Of a stretch of 62,381 nucleotides of DNA, positions 27,451-35,705 are shown one piece after another. The stretch's first letter is position 1; each line of letters opens with the position of its first letter. The notes below the pieces were generated by a model. That model saw only the letters and a list, made by a program, of their open reading frames with translations, did no database searches and was not told the DNA's origin. The DNA is from Nitrospirota bacterium (lineage in GTDB: Bacteria; Nitrospirota; Thermodesulfovibrionia; Thermodesulfovibrionales; UBA6898). A program made the translations under genes and the position numbers. The DNA lies in the NCBI GenBank assembly GCA_004321925.1, contig SCQH01000041.1, positions 1 through 62,381 of the forward strand. Direction: 5' to 3'.

Positions 27451-28528
27451 GCGTTTTCTCTCCCTTGTCAGGCAGATGCAGGTCCCTGACGAGCCTGGCG
27501 ATATCGAATTCCTTTGCGATGATCTCACGCGTCTTGAGGACCTTCTTCTGTTCCCTTATCCGTATCTTCCCCAGAACTGCCTCGATCTTCTCGACCGTCG
27601 AAAAGGTGTCGTCATGCACGGAGATGAACGGGACCCCTGCGAGCTTGGCCTTGCCGATGATCACGTCGTTCGTGTAGAGGCCGCCGGTGAGGATGATGCA
27701 GCGGGTAGAGGTCTCAAGCGCGGCGAGCTGGATATCGGAACGATGCGCGCCGGTAATGACCGCCTTGTTCGGGGTGCGTCTGAAATACTTCAGGGCGCTG
27801 TCAACGTCCATGGCCCCGATCGAAAAGTTCTCGATGAACTCATCCAGATGCTCTTCACAGCAGAGGACCTTGCCGCCCAGTATCTCATTGAGCTGGCGTA
27901 CGGTTATCGAATCCAGCAGTATGTCCTTATGGAGACAGGCATAGACAGGGATGCCGTGTTTTTCAAGATAGGGCCGGACAGACTTCTGTACATGATCATG
28001 GGCAGCCTGCGGCACCTTGTTGATGACCGCCCCGGCAAAATTATCTGCCAGGAGCTCTTTGGCGCCGAGCAGGGAGTCTATCGAGCTGTCCCCTGACCAG
28101 GGCTCCACGACGATAGTCCGGGCCTTCAGATGGCTGATGACCCTGAGCCCGTTTATCCCGAAGACCGAGCCCTCAAAAAGGTCTGCCGCCCCGCCGACGA
28201 TGACAATGTCCTTGCCGGTCATTGCCTGAAAGGCCTTTTTCAGCAGCTCGAATTTGTCCGAGGCCTTTCCCTTCAGTGCGCCGGTCTGTGCCTCGAAGGT
28301 CACCACGAAGGGCGAGACCACCTCGGGCGGCTCCTGGAGGTCAAGGGCCTTGAGCATGAATTCGGCGTCAGCGTCGATGACCCTGTTGCCGAGGGTCGAC
28401 GGGATATTTCCGAGGGGCTTTATATACCCGAGGCTGTAGCCTTTTTCCTTCAGGACGAGGCCAAGACCGAGGGCGACGAGGCTCTTGCCCGAAAAACCTG
28501 TCATGGAAGCGATATACAGGTGTACCAT
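27437..28528 (-). CDS. Phosphotransacetylase-family P-loop/DRTGG domain protein
   Basis: This 363-residue protein has an N-terminal P-loop GFSGKSLVALGLG of the dethiobiotin synthetase/CobQ type (AAA_26) and a C-terminal DRTGG-like domain (about 215-320). This is the regulatory half of long-form phosphotransacetylases without the catalytic PTA domain. AGGAGGAGTTTAG precedes the ATG, and the stop of the ADP-forming acyl-CoA synthetase gene abuts this start. The pairing suggests control of acyl-CoA/acetate metabolism; the enzymatic activity is unknown. Confidence 0.82.
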   Translation of the reverse strand: MVHLYIASMTGFSGKSLVALGLGLVLKEKGYSLGYIKPLGNIPSTLGNRVIDADAEFMLKALDLQEPPEVVSPFVVTFEAQTGALKGKASDKFELLKKAFQAMTGKDIVIVGGAADLFEGSVFGINGLRVISHLKARTIVVEPWSGDSSIDSLLGAKELLADNFAGAVINKVPQAAHDHVQKSVRPYLEKHGIPVYACLHKDILLDSITVRQLNEILGGKVLCCEEHLDEFIENFSIGAMDVDSALKYFRRTPNKAVITGAHRSDIQLAALETSTRCIILTGGLYTNDVIIGKAKLAGVPFISVHDDTFSTVEKIEAVLGKIRIREQKKVLKTREIIAKEFDIARLVRDLHLPDKGEKTHGRP

Positions 28529-30631
28529 CTAAACTCCTCCTTTTTGCCGGCTCAGTATTATCCGGGCGTCGAGAGCTGTTGCGCCGCTTTCCGCCGCGAC
28601 CAGCGGGTTTATATCAAGTTCTATGATCCCGGGAAAGTCCACGGCCAGGGATGAGAGGCGCAGGATCGCGTCAATGATTGCATTCAGATCGACCGGCTTT
28701 TCTCCCCGCGCCCCTTTCAGAAGTTCAAAGGTCCTGATCTCATGGATCATCTCGTCCGCGTCGTCTTCAGACAGGGGCACGATCCTGAAGGAAACGTCCT
28801 TCAAAACTTCTACATAGATCCCTCCGAGCCCGAACATGATCATATGTCCGAAGGTCCTGTCATAGGTGATGCCGAGGATCACCTCTTTGCCCTTCGGGAC
28901 CATTTCATAGACCGTGACGCCATTAATGAAGGCGTTCGGAATGAACTTTTTCGCATTGATGGTCAGAGCGGTGAAGGCCTCCTTTGCCTCGGCCTTCGAG
29001 GCGACCCCGACCTTGACCCCGCCGATATCCGTCTTATGCAGGATATCGGGCGACGAGATCTTCATCACCACCGGGAACCCGATCTTCGCAGCAGCAGCGG
29101 CAGCCTCATTCGGCGTGGCAGTGAGCAGTTTTTTGGGGAACCTGAAGCCGTATGCAGTGAGTATGTCCCTTGCCTCATCCTCCGCAAACTGATACTGCCC
29201 CCGGCCGAGGGCGTCATGGATCATCTGCGCCACGACAGCTCTGTCAGCATCAAGACGCGGGATGACCGGCTCTTTTTTTGCTCTCCAGGCCCCGTAGTTG
29301 TATAGTTTCTTGAAGGCCCGCACAGCCGGCTCCGGATAGGAAAAGTTCGGGATCGCCGCCGTCTTCAGCAGCTCGATCGAACTCCTGACCCGCTCTTCCC
29401 CCATAAAGGCGGTAATGAAGGGTTTGTCCGTCCTCTGAGACGAACTGATAACGGCCCTGGCTGCATCCTCCACCTTGATGGTCGCCTGCGGGGTCAATAT
29501 CACGAGAAAACCGTCGATGTTCGGGTCCGAAAGGGCATGATCGAAGACAGCAGCATATCTTTCTGCGGGTGCGTCCCCGATGATATCGACCGGGTTATAC
29601 AGCGAGGCGTTCTTCGGGAGTAACGCCGCGATGACCGATACGGTCTCGCGAGAGAGCTGCGGAAGGTTTATCCCGAGTTTCTCCGCCGTATCCGCGGCGA
29701 TGATGCCGGGGCCGCCTGCGTTGGTGATGATCAGGAGGTTATTGCCCAGGGGAACCTTTTTGGAGTTAAAGGCCTTTGCCGTTTCAAAGAGGTCTTCGAT
29801 ACCCTCGGCCCTCATGACACCGCTCTGCCTGAAGGCCGCGTTAAAGGCGTTTTCCGAGCCGGCGAGGGCTCCGGTATGGGAGGACGCGGCCCGAGCCCCG
29901 GCCTGGGTGCCGCCTGATTTTACCAGGATTATCGGCTTGACCTTTGAGGCCTTCCGGGCTATCTCAAGAAATCTCTTTCCGTCGACCACGTCTTCGATAT
30001 AACCGAGGATTACGTCGGTATCAGCGTCATTGACAAAGTATTCGATAAAGTCGGTCTCATTCAGATCAGCCTTGTTCCCGAGACTGATGAACTTTGAAAA
30101 ACCGATCCTGTTGCCGATCGCCCAGTCGAGGATAGCGATGCCGAGGGCGCCCGACTGGGAGAAAAAGGCGAGCCTGCCTTTAGGGAGCATCCCGGCAGCG
30201 AACGTGGCATTAAGGTCGTTGACCGTATTGATGATGCCGAGGCAGTTTGGCCCAAGGATCCGTATATGCCCTTCCCGTGAGATCGTCTTAAGCTCTTCCT
30301 CAAGCAAAATACCTTCTGAACCGGCCTCTTTAAAGCCGGCGGTTATGATGACGGCGCAACGGATACCCTTGCTGACACACTCGCGGATGGCAGCCGGGAC
30401 CAGAGGAGCAGGGATCGCTACCACTGCCAGGTCGACGGTCCCATCGATCTCTGAAATATTTTTATAGGTCTTCAGGCCGAGGATCTCGTCCGTTTTCGGG
30501 TTGACCGGGATGATCCGGCCTTTATACCCGAAACGCTGGAGATTGTTCAGGACAGCATAGCCGACCTTCTGCGGGTCCTTCGAGGCCCCTATGACCGCTA
30601 CCGATCCGGGATAAAAGAGAGTATCAAGCAC
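28529..30631 (-). CDS. Acetate-CoA ligase (ADP-forming), fused alpha-beta subunits
   Basis: This is a 700-residue NDP-forming acyl-CoA synthetase. Residues 1 to about 130 are the CoA-binding Rossmann domain (VAVIGASKDPQKVGYAVLNN). Residues about 150-290 are the succinyl-CoA-ligase-like domain (FFSQSGALG) with the phospho-histidine in SSHTGALAG. The C-terminal part (about 470-700) is an ATP-grasp domain (FPVVMKISSPDILHKTDIGGV). It interconverts acyl-CoA plus ADP and Pi with acid, CoA and ATP. The start is GTG with no Shine-Dalgarno and a -10 6 nt upstream, predicted leaderless. It is divergent from ihfA and heads the unit with the DRTGG and LOG genes. Confidence 0.93.
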   Translation of the reverse strand: MLDTLFYPGSVAVIGASKDPQKVGYAVLNNLQRFGYKGRIIPVNPKTDEILGLKTYKNISEIDGTVDLAVVAIPAPLVPAAIRECVSKGIRCAVIITAGFKEAGSEGILLEEELKTISREGHIRILGPNCLGIINTVNDLNATFAAGMLPKGRLAFFSQSGALGIAILDWAIGNRIGFSKFISLGNKADLNETDFIEYFVNDADTDVILGYIEDVVDGKRFLEIARKASKVKPIILVKSGGTQAGARAASSHTGALAGSENAFNAAFRQSGVMRAEGIEDLFETAKAFNSKKVPLGNNLLIITNAGGPGIIAADTAEKLGINLPQLSRETVSVIAALLPKNASLYNPVDIIGDAPAERYAAVFDHALSDPNIDGFLVILTPQATIKVEDAARAVISSSQRTDKPFITAFMGEERVRSSIELLKTAAIPNFSYPEPAVRAFKKLYNYGAWRAKKEPVIPRLDADRAVVAQMIHDALGRGQYQFAEDEARDILTAYGFRFPKKLLTATPNEAAAAAAKIGFPVVMKISSPDILHKTDIGGVKVGVASKAEAKEAFTALTINAKKFIPNAFINGVTVYEMVPKGKEVILGITYDRTFGHMIMFGLGGIYVEVLKDVSFRIVPLSEDDADEMIHEIRTFELLKGARGEKPVDLNAIIDAILRLSSLAVDFPGIIELDINPLVAAESGATALDARIILSRQKGGV

Positions 30632-30637
30632 AATAAG

Positions 30638-30666
30638 ATAATACTAAAGATGCAGGGGCAAGGCAA
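30638..30666 (-). promoter_or_regulatory. Promoter of the ADP-forming acyl-CoA synthetase, predicted leaderless
   Basis: Minus-strand TTGCCT (30666-30661), a 17-nt spacer and TATTAT (30643-30638). CTTATT (6 nt) then separates the -10 from the GTG start. No ribosome-binding site is present. Confidence 0.55.
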
Positions 30667-30713
30667 GGATTATAAAGAAAATCAAAAAAATCATAACTTA
30701 AACTAAATTATCC

Positions 30714-30742
30714 TTGACAATAGTCTATCTCCTTAATATAAT
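30714..30742 (+). promoter_or_regulatory. Consensus sigma70 promoter of ihfA
   Basis: TTGACA (30714-30719), exactly 17 nt, and TATAAT (30737-30742): both hexamers are perfect. The leader to the ATG at 30772 is about 23 nt and contains TGGAG. Confidence 0.85.
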
Positions 30743-30771
30743 TAAGAAAATTCATTACTGGAGCGCTACAC

Positions 30772-31056
30772 ATGACAAAAGCCGATATCGTTGACACAAT
30801 ATTCGAAAAGGTTGGGTTATCCAAGAAAGAGGCACAGGATATTGTCGAGATACTGTTTGATACCATGCGGCAGACCTTTGTGGAGGGTGAATCATTAAAG
30901 ATCTCAGGGTTCGGCACCTTCAATGTCAGGAAAAAGCTGGCCAGAAGAGGGCGCAATCCCAAGACAGGCCAGGACCTTGAGATAACGCCCCGCAGGGTGA
31001 TCACCTTCCGGGTCAGCAATCAGCTCAAGCAGGAGATAGAGAAGCTGGATGCATAG
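30772..31056 (+). CDS. ihfA: Integration host factor alpha subunit / HU-family DNA-binding protein
   Basis: This 94-residue protein has the HU/IHF fold: TKADIVDTIFEKVGLSKKEA, then KISGFGTFNVRKKLARRGRNPKTG, the beta-arm carrying the DNA-intercalating proline region, and ITPRRVITFR. Those features and the merR-like neighbour fit IHF-alpha. It bends DNA for recombination, replication and sigma54-type activation. It has a perfect consensus promoter and overlaps the next gene by 8 nt. IHF is also a cofactor for tyrosine recombinases, which is notable next to a tRNA flanked by integration scars. Confidence 0.9.
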   Translation: MTKADIVDTIFEKVGLSKKEAQDIVEILFDTMRQTFVEGESLKISGFGTFNVRKKLARRGRNPKTGQDLEITPRRVITFRVSNQLKQEIEKLDA

Positions 31057-31444
31057 CCATGCAGTCGACAAGGTAAAACCGTCGCTGCCGCTTCCTGATA
31101 AGCTTTTTTATAAGATCGGTGAAGTGAGCAAACTTACCGGTATCGAGGCATATGTGTTAAGATATTGGGAGACGGAGTTCCCTTTTCTCAAGCCGCGCAA
31201 GAATAAATCCGGCCAGAGGGTGTATACACGGAAAGAACTCGAGCTTGTCCTTCAGGTCAAGAAGATGCTGTACCAGGAAAGATATACCATCGAAGGCGTC
31301 AGAAAACGCTTTGGTGAGGGCACAACACAGTCACAGGAAATGAAGTTGCCTTCTGAGAAAAAGCAGCGGACCCCGGTCTCCCGTGAGGATGTCATCGGGC
31401 TTGTCAGAAAAAGGCTTCAGGAGATTCTGACCCAGATCAGATAA
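31049..31444 (+). CDS. MerR-family transcriptional regulator
   Basis: This 131-residue protein has a MerR winged helix at about 19-88 ([25 protein letters not shown], then [21 protein letters not shown]). A short dimerisation helix follows, with no cysteine metal site, so it is not a metal sensor of the MerR type. It overlaps ihfA (ATGCATAG), so the two are co-expressed. The tRNA-Pro gene starts 2 nt after its stop and is probably on the same transcript. Confidence 0.9.
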   Translation: MHSHAVDKVKPSLPLPDKLFYKIGEVSKLTGIEAYVLRYWETEFPFLKPRKNKSGQRVYTRKELELVLQVKKMLYQERYTIEGVRKRFGEGTTQSQEMKLPSEKKQRTPVSREDVIGLVRKRLQEILTQIR

Positions 31445-31445
31445 T

Positions 31446-31522
31446 CGGGGCGTAGCGCAGCCTGGTAGCGCACTCGCTTGGGGTGCGAGTGGTCGCCTGT
31501 TCAAATCAGGTCGCCCCGACCA
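31446..31522 (+). tRNA. tRNA-Pro (anticodon GGG)
   Basis: The 77-nt cloverleaf has acceptor stem CGGGGCG/CGCCCCG. The anticodon stem CTCGC/GCGAG carries the loop TTGGGGT (anticodon GGG at 34-36). The T-loop is TTCAAAT, and the CCA end is encoded in the DNA. A terminator follows directly. The anticodon arm is repeated exactly at 53402-53418. Confidence 0.95.
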
Positions 31523-31525
31523 ATA

Positions 31526-31567
31526 AAATCAAGGACTTACAGAGTATTGTAGGTCCTTGATTTTTTT
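31526..31567 (+). terminator. Terminator of the ihfA-merR-tRNA-Pro transcript
   Basis: AAATCAAGGACTTACA pairs with TGTAGGTCCTTGATTT, 16 bp with one G-U pair, and the T-run continues as TTTT. Confidence 0.85.
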
Positions 31568-31601
31568 ATGTCGCAAGAATGTCTCGACATTATTGCGACA
31601 T
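31568..31601. repeat. 34-bp composite palindrome just beyond the tRNA terminator
   Basis: ATGTCGCAA, then a nested ATGTC-TC-GACAT hairpin, then TTGCGACAT. The arms are perfect. It sits where integrative elements commonly join tRNA genes. The rest of the gap to mazE (31602-31870) contains widely spaced inverted repeats AATAGGT/ACCTATT and CAGGGCA/TGCCCTG but no gene. Confidence 0.5.
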
Positions 31602-31816
31602 GGGACGATGATATTTCTCTTCAGTGAATCTTTCTGTAAAAAATATTGTTGCATGACGCTGTGTTATCTTATGAGTGGGGTGTTAATAGGTTGCAGGGCA
31701 GTCGCATGAGGGACGAGTGCGCACTGTGCTACGCTTCACCCTTTTTGACAATTGCCCTGTCTACGGAAGTTATTACCTATTCCGGGATTATGCGTCCTGC
31801 CTGAACTTGTTGTTTT

Positions 31817-31835
31817 GTATATCCATCGGATATAC
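31817..31835 (+). promoter_or_regulatory. Probable MazE operator
   Basis: GTATATCC-ATC-GGATATAC is a perfect 8-bp inverted repeat about 36 nt before mazE. It overlaps a TATACT -10-like element. MazEF operons are normally autorepressed at such palindromes. Confidence 0.55.
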
Positions 31836-31870
31836 TATCTATAAGAAGAGCGACAAAAGGAGGTATAGAG

Positions 31871-32113
31871 ATGATTGCGAAGACAGCCCAATGGGGCAAT
31901 AGTATCGGCGTAAGGATCCCCCGATCCTTGGCCAGGAAGGCCGGAATCGATGTGGACTCCACTGTTGAGATTGATGAAGCAGATGAAGGGGTTATCATCA
32001 AGCCTGTAAGGAAGAAGGAGTATTCATTAAAGGAGCTTGTTAAAGGGATTACGCCTCAGAATAGGCAGGGGGAAGTTGACTTCGGACGACCAGTCGGAAA
32101 GGAACTCATTTGA
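31871..32113 (+). CDS. mazE: MazE-like antitoxin (AbrB-type DNA-binding)
   Basis: This 80-residue protein has the swapped-hairpin AbrB/MazE fold: KTAQWGNSIGVRIPRSLARKAG, then STVEIDEADEGVIIKPV. The C-terminal 30 residues would wrap around MazF. AGGAGG precedes the ATG. Its TGA overlaps the mazF ATG as TGATG, so the toxin is translationally coupled. It is the first gene of the accessory region downstream of tRNA-Pro. Confidence 0.9.
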   Translation: MIAKTAQWGNSIGVRIPRSLARKAGIDVDSTVEIDEADEGVIIKPVRKKEYSLKELVKGITPQNRQGEVDFGRPVGKELI

Positions 32114-32445
32114 TGAAAGTTATACCTGACCGGGGAGATGTTATCATGTTGAGTTTCGATCCTACATTAGGACATGAGCAGGCAGGATTCAGGCCAGCAG
32201 TTGTTCTGTCTCCGGACATATACAATAAGGCCTCCGGTCTCTGTCTTGTCTGTCCTGTAACTACAAAGATCAAAGGGTACCCTTTTGAAGTCCCTCTTGA
32301 TGGCGCAAAGAAGACGGCAGGTGTTGCCCTCGCTGATCAGGTCCGCTCTATCGACTGGCAGGTTCGAAAAATAAAGATTGTAGACCGCATTTCAACGACA
32401 TCCCTTGGAACAATTCTCGCCAAGGTCAAGCCATTGCTGTTTTAG
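32113..32445 (+). CDS. mazF: MazF-type mRNA interferase toxin
   Basis: This 110-residue protein has PDRGDVIMLSFDPTLGHEQ, the MazF/PemK N-terminal beta-strand with GHEQAGFRPAVVLSP (the catalytic Arg is in GFRP), and CPVTTKIKGYPFEV. VALADQVRSIDWQ carries the catalytic Thr/Ser-region strand. It is a full-length sequence-specific endoribonuclease. A TTG at 32110 is possible but the ATG at 32113 is coupled to the antitoxin stop. About 270 nt without a gene follow, up to tetR. Confidence 0.9.
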   Translation: MKVIPDRGDVIMLSFDPTLGHEQAGFRPAVVLSPDIYNKASGLCLVCPVTTKIKGYPFEVPLDGAKKTAGVALADQVRSIDWQVRKIKIVDRISTTSLGTILAKVKPLLF

Positions 32446-32675
32446 CCGAACACTAATTCTGACAACCCTGAGAAGTATCAGATCTTCCCAATGGCGCACA
32501 TGTAGGGAAGCGCAATGCTGAGTCATCTCATTTCCCGAACCTCCTGAAGTAGTTTAGTTCTCTTTATGGCTGGCGACTCCTCACACTTGACATCCAATCG
32601 TAACGGGGAAGTATATGTGTTCTTCAGAAAAAAAGTCGTTTTCTATTGTAATTTTAACATTTGCACAGTAAACTA

Positions 32676-32693
32676 TAAGTGAGTAGTCACTTA
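32676..32693 (+). promoter_or_regulatory. TetR-type operator
   Basis: TAAGTGA-GTAG-TCACTTA, a perfect 7-bp inverted repeat, lies 20 nt before the tetR start. Such sites are where TetR-family repressors bind their own promoter. The upstream 230 nt contain no other recognisable signal. Confidence 0.6.
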
Positions 32694-32713
32694 CATAATT
32701 CAGGAGCTATGCG

Positions 32714-33328
32714 ATGACAATGAATAACACTTCGAAAGTTAGTACGGACGTCAGACGGGCTCAGATAGTCGATGCAACACTCAGACTCATAGCCGCAAAA
32801 GGAGTGAGCGCCCTAACCACTGCACGTATTGCGCGGGAAGTTGGTATTTCAGAGGCGAATATATACAGGCATTTTACGAGCAAAGCTGAAATTCTTGCGG
32901 TAACTGTTGAAAGAATCGGAGAAGGAATGAAGCGAAACATTGAGAATGTGTTGAAGATGTGCATTTCTGATTCGCCGCTTGAACAACTGAAGAGGGCTTT
33001 CATGCTGCACCTTGATTACATAGAAAAAAATGAAGGCATTCCAAGGCTGGTCTATTCTGAAGAGATACATGTAAACAATGAAATTCTTAAAGACAAGCTC
33101 CTTTGCTCAATTAATGAATATGCTGTCTCTTTGGATGCCATCATAAAAAACGGGCAACAGATTGGTCAAATCAAAAAAGAGATCAATTCTAGAGAGGCGG
33201 CATTGACCCTTATTGGGATGATCCAGGTTACGGTCTTGCGGTGGTCGCTGAGCGGTTTTTCATTTTCCCTTGTTACGGAAGGGCTGAAGCTGTGGGAGAA
33301 TTATAAAAAATGCATAGAGACGGGTTAA
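32714..33328 (+). CDS. TetR/AcrR-family transcriptional repressor (CecR-like)
   Basis: This 204-residue protein has a helix-turn-helix at about 15-60: IVDATLRLIAAKGVSALTTARIAREVGISEANIYRHFTSKAEIL. The C-terminal helices form a ligand pocket. AGGAG (32702-32706) precedes the ATG. An operator-like palindrome lies just upstream. It heads an export operon arranged like E. coli cecR(ybiH)-ybhGFSR, so it probably represses efflux until a toxic ligand binds. Confidence 0.9.
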   Translation: MTMNNTSKVSTDVRRAQIVDATLRLIAAKGVSALTTARIAREVGISEANIYRHFTSKAEILAVTVERIGEGMKRNIENVLKMCISDSPLEQLKRAFMLHLDYIEKNEGIPRLVYSEEIHVNNEILKDKLLCSINEYAVSLDAIIKNGQQIGQIKKEINSREAALTLIGMIQVTVLRWSLSGFSFSLVTEGLKLWENYKKCIETG

Positions 33329-33372
33329 TTTTTGCTGAATTATCTCTAAGAAGTCACATGGGAGGATAGAGG

Positions 33373-34692
33373 ATGAAGATAATTTTATTGTTCTGCATGA
33401 TTGTAATGACAGGAACAGTATTTGCCGAGATGGATAAAAGTACCTTCACCATGTCTGAGGCGATCAGCTTTGCGCTCAAGAATAATCCCGGCATAATTGC
33501 ATCAGGAAAAGAGATTGACATGACAGCACTGGGAGTGGATGCAGCAAAGGCTGCCAAGATGCCGAAGATAGATTTAATCGGCAATGTGACAAGGTCCCGT
33601 TATCCGGCTGCCCTGACCCCTATATCCGGCTCGCCTCTTGCCGGGACCGAATTCCCTGAGTTCGACAATCCGGTATATGACTTTGGGATATCCTTTAGGC
33701 TGCCTTTATACAGGGGCGGTCGACTTGCAAGAGGAGTCCATATCGCAGAAGTCCAAAAACTGATCGCAGAAGATATCGATACCTTTAACAGGCAGGAACT
33801 GGTCTATAACATAACGAGTATTGTCTACAAAATCGCTCAGCTCGAAAAACTCCGGGAAGCTGCCGAGGCAGCGGAAAAACAGCTCGATAAACATAAAAGA
33901 AACGTTGAACTTTTTCTTGAGGCAGGCACAGTCCCCCGTGTTGAACTTTTGAAGACAGAAGTCGAACTTGGACGCACGCAGGAGAATGTTCTTCGTATGT
34001 CGAACAGCGTTGAAAGCGCTTACGAACTACTGAAGACACTTATGGGCATCGACGACAAGAGAAGACTAACCATTGTGAAGGAAGTCGCCCCGAATGACTC
34101 TTATCCTTCACTTGAGGAAAGCCTTGGCAGGGCCTTTGCCCGTAGATCTGATTATCAGGCTGTTTTAAAGAAACAGATGCTTACAGATGAAAAGATAAAG
34201 GTAACAGAGGGAAAAAGGCTTCCTGACATATATCTGGCTGCCGAATATCTGGACCGGGCGGGTGAGCAATTTGCTTTTAAGGAGAACTGGTCAGTTGCCT
34301 TGAAGCTTGCCTTGCCAGTGTTCGACGGCGGACTGATAAGCACAGAGGTGAAGCAGGGGAAAAAGGAGGCTGAAAAGGTCAGGCAAGAGGAGAGGTCCTT
34401 GAGGTTCGCAATAAGCCGGGAGATAAAAGACGCATATATGTCAATAGAGAATGCAAGACAGCGGACAGAGGTAGCGCAAAAGGCCGTTGAAACCGCGAAG
34501 GAGACGCTGCGGATTGAGATTCTAAAGTACGAAACAGGTACTGGGACGAGCACTGATGTGATCGATGCTGATGCAGCGCTTTTGAACGCGGAGACCGCCT
34601 ACCATCAGGCTGTTTTCGATAACAAACTTGCCGTAGCTGCGCTGAGAAAAGCGGTTGGCGAAGACATATACAGGGAGGTGGCAGTGAAATGA
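33373..34692 (+). CDS. TolC-family outer-membrane efflux protein
   Basis: This 439-residue protein has a signal peptide MKIILLFCMIVMTGTVFA and two long coiled-coil halves with TolC pseudo-repeats (ALKNNPGIIASGKEID and later SIENARQRTEVAQKAVETAKE). It forms the outer-membrane duct for the ABC exporter encoded next. GGGAGG precedes the ATG. It overlaps the HlyD gene by ATGA. Confidence 0.92.
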   Translation: MKIILLFCMIVMTGTVFAEMDKSTFTMSEAISFALKNNPGIIASGKEIDMTALGVDAAKAAKMPKIDLIGNVTRSRYPAALTPISGSPLAGTEFPEFDNPVYDFGISFRLPLYRGGRLARGVHIAEVQKLIAEDIDTFNRQELVYNITSIVYKIAQLEKLREAAEAAEKQLDKHKRNVELFLEAGTVPRVELLKTEVELGRTQENVLRMSNSVESAYELLKTLMGIDDKRRLTIVKEVAPNDSYPSLEESLGRAFARRSDYQAVLKKQMLTDEKIKVTEGKRLPDIYLAAEYLDRAGEQFAFKENWSVALKLALPVFDGGLISTEVKQGKKEAEKVRQEERSLRFAISREIKDAYMSIENARQRTEVAQKAVETAKETLRIEILKYETGTGTSTDVIDADAALLNAETAYHQAVFDNKLAVAALRKAVGEDIYREVAVK

Positions 34693-35672
34693 AAAAAAGA
34701 TTACTGATAATTGGAAGCATTATTCTCATTGTAGTAAGTGTCTTTCTATTCAGGAAATTAGGCAACAAACATGATGACGGAAAGCTTGTCTTGTCCGGGA
34801 ACGTTGAGGTCACAGAGGTCGATGCCGGTTTTAAATATGCGGGAAGGATCATAGAACTTCCTGTTGAAGAGGGGCAGAAGATTAAACAAGGTGAATTGCT
34901 GGCTACCCTTGACAGCGGCGAACTTGAAAGCCAGGTGCTGCAGGGAAGGGCATATCTGGATGAGGCACGTGCGAAACTTGACGAGCTGAAGTCAGGTTCA
35001 AGGCCCCAGGAAGTAGAACAGGCGAAGGCGAATGTCCGATATGCGGATGCAGACCTCAGCAAGGCAAAAAAGGACCATGAGCGGGCCGAGATTCTTTTTA
35101 AAAATGGCGCTATTTCGGCCCAGACCATGGATGCTGCCAGAAAGACGTCTGATTCAGCTGCAGCTCAGCAGCGGAAGGCGCTTGAAGCGTTGAGTCTTGT
35201 AAAAGAAGGCCCCCGGAAGGAGCAGATAACCGCTGCACAATATCGGACAAAACAGTCAGAGGCCGGACTGCGCGCACTTGAAAAACGGCTGAAAGACGCG
35301 GTGATCTATGCGCCTGTATCGGGAGTGATATTAAGGAAAAATGTCGAGAGAGGTGAGACCGTTGCGCCGGGAACCCCTGTCTGCACATTAGGGGATGTCG
35401 ATAATCCCTGGATAAAAGTATATGTAAAAGAGGATAAACTTGGCATCGTAAAACTCGGGCAGAAGGCAAAGATCAGTGTGGACTCATATCCAAATAAATC
35501 TTATGACGGAACCGTTACTTATATTTCGTCAGAGGCGGAATTCACGCCCAAGAACGTCCAGACGCAGGAAGAACGGGTCAAGCTGGTCTTTGGAGTTAAA
35601 GTGAGTGTGAAAAATAACAATGATGAACTTAAGCCTGGCATGCCAGCCGATGTGAAGATAATGCTGAAATAA
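34689..35672 (+). CDS. HlyD-family membrane fusion protein (YbhG-like)
   Basis: This 327-residue protein has an N-terminal membrane anchor (LLIIGSIILIVVSVFLF), a lipoyl/barrel-sandwich start (SGNVEVTEVDAGFKYAGRI), a coiled-coil hairpin at about 80-200, and the return half-barrel VIYAPVSGVILRKNVERGETV. It bridges the ABC transporter to TolC. The order tetR-tolC-HlyD-ABC-ABC-permease-permease matches YbhGFSR-type drug exporters. Confidence 0.92.
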   Translation: MKKRLLIIGSIILIVVSVFLFRKLGNKHDDGKLVLSGNVEVTEVDAGFKYAGRIIELPVEEGQKIKQGELLATLDSGELESQVLQGRAYLDEARAKLDELKSGSRPQEVEQAKANVRYADADLSKAKKDHERAEILFKNGAISAQTMDAARKTSDSAAAQQRKALEALSLVKEGPRKEQITAAQYRTKQSEAGLRALEKRLKDAVIYAPVSGVILRKNVERGETVAPGTPVCTLGDVDNPWIKVYVKEDKLGIVKLGQKAKISVDSYPNKSYDGTVTYISSEAEFTPKNVQTQEERVKLVFGVKVSVKNNNDELKPGMPADVKIMLK

Positions 35673-35705
35673 GCACGTATTTGCTTTATGAACAGAGGCT
35701 AAATA

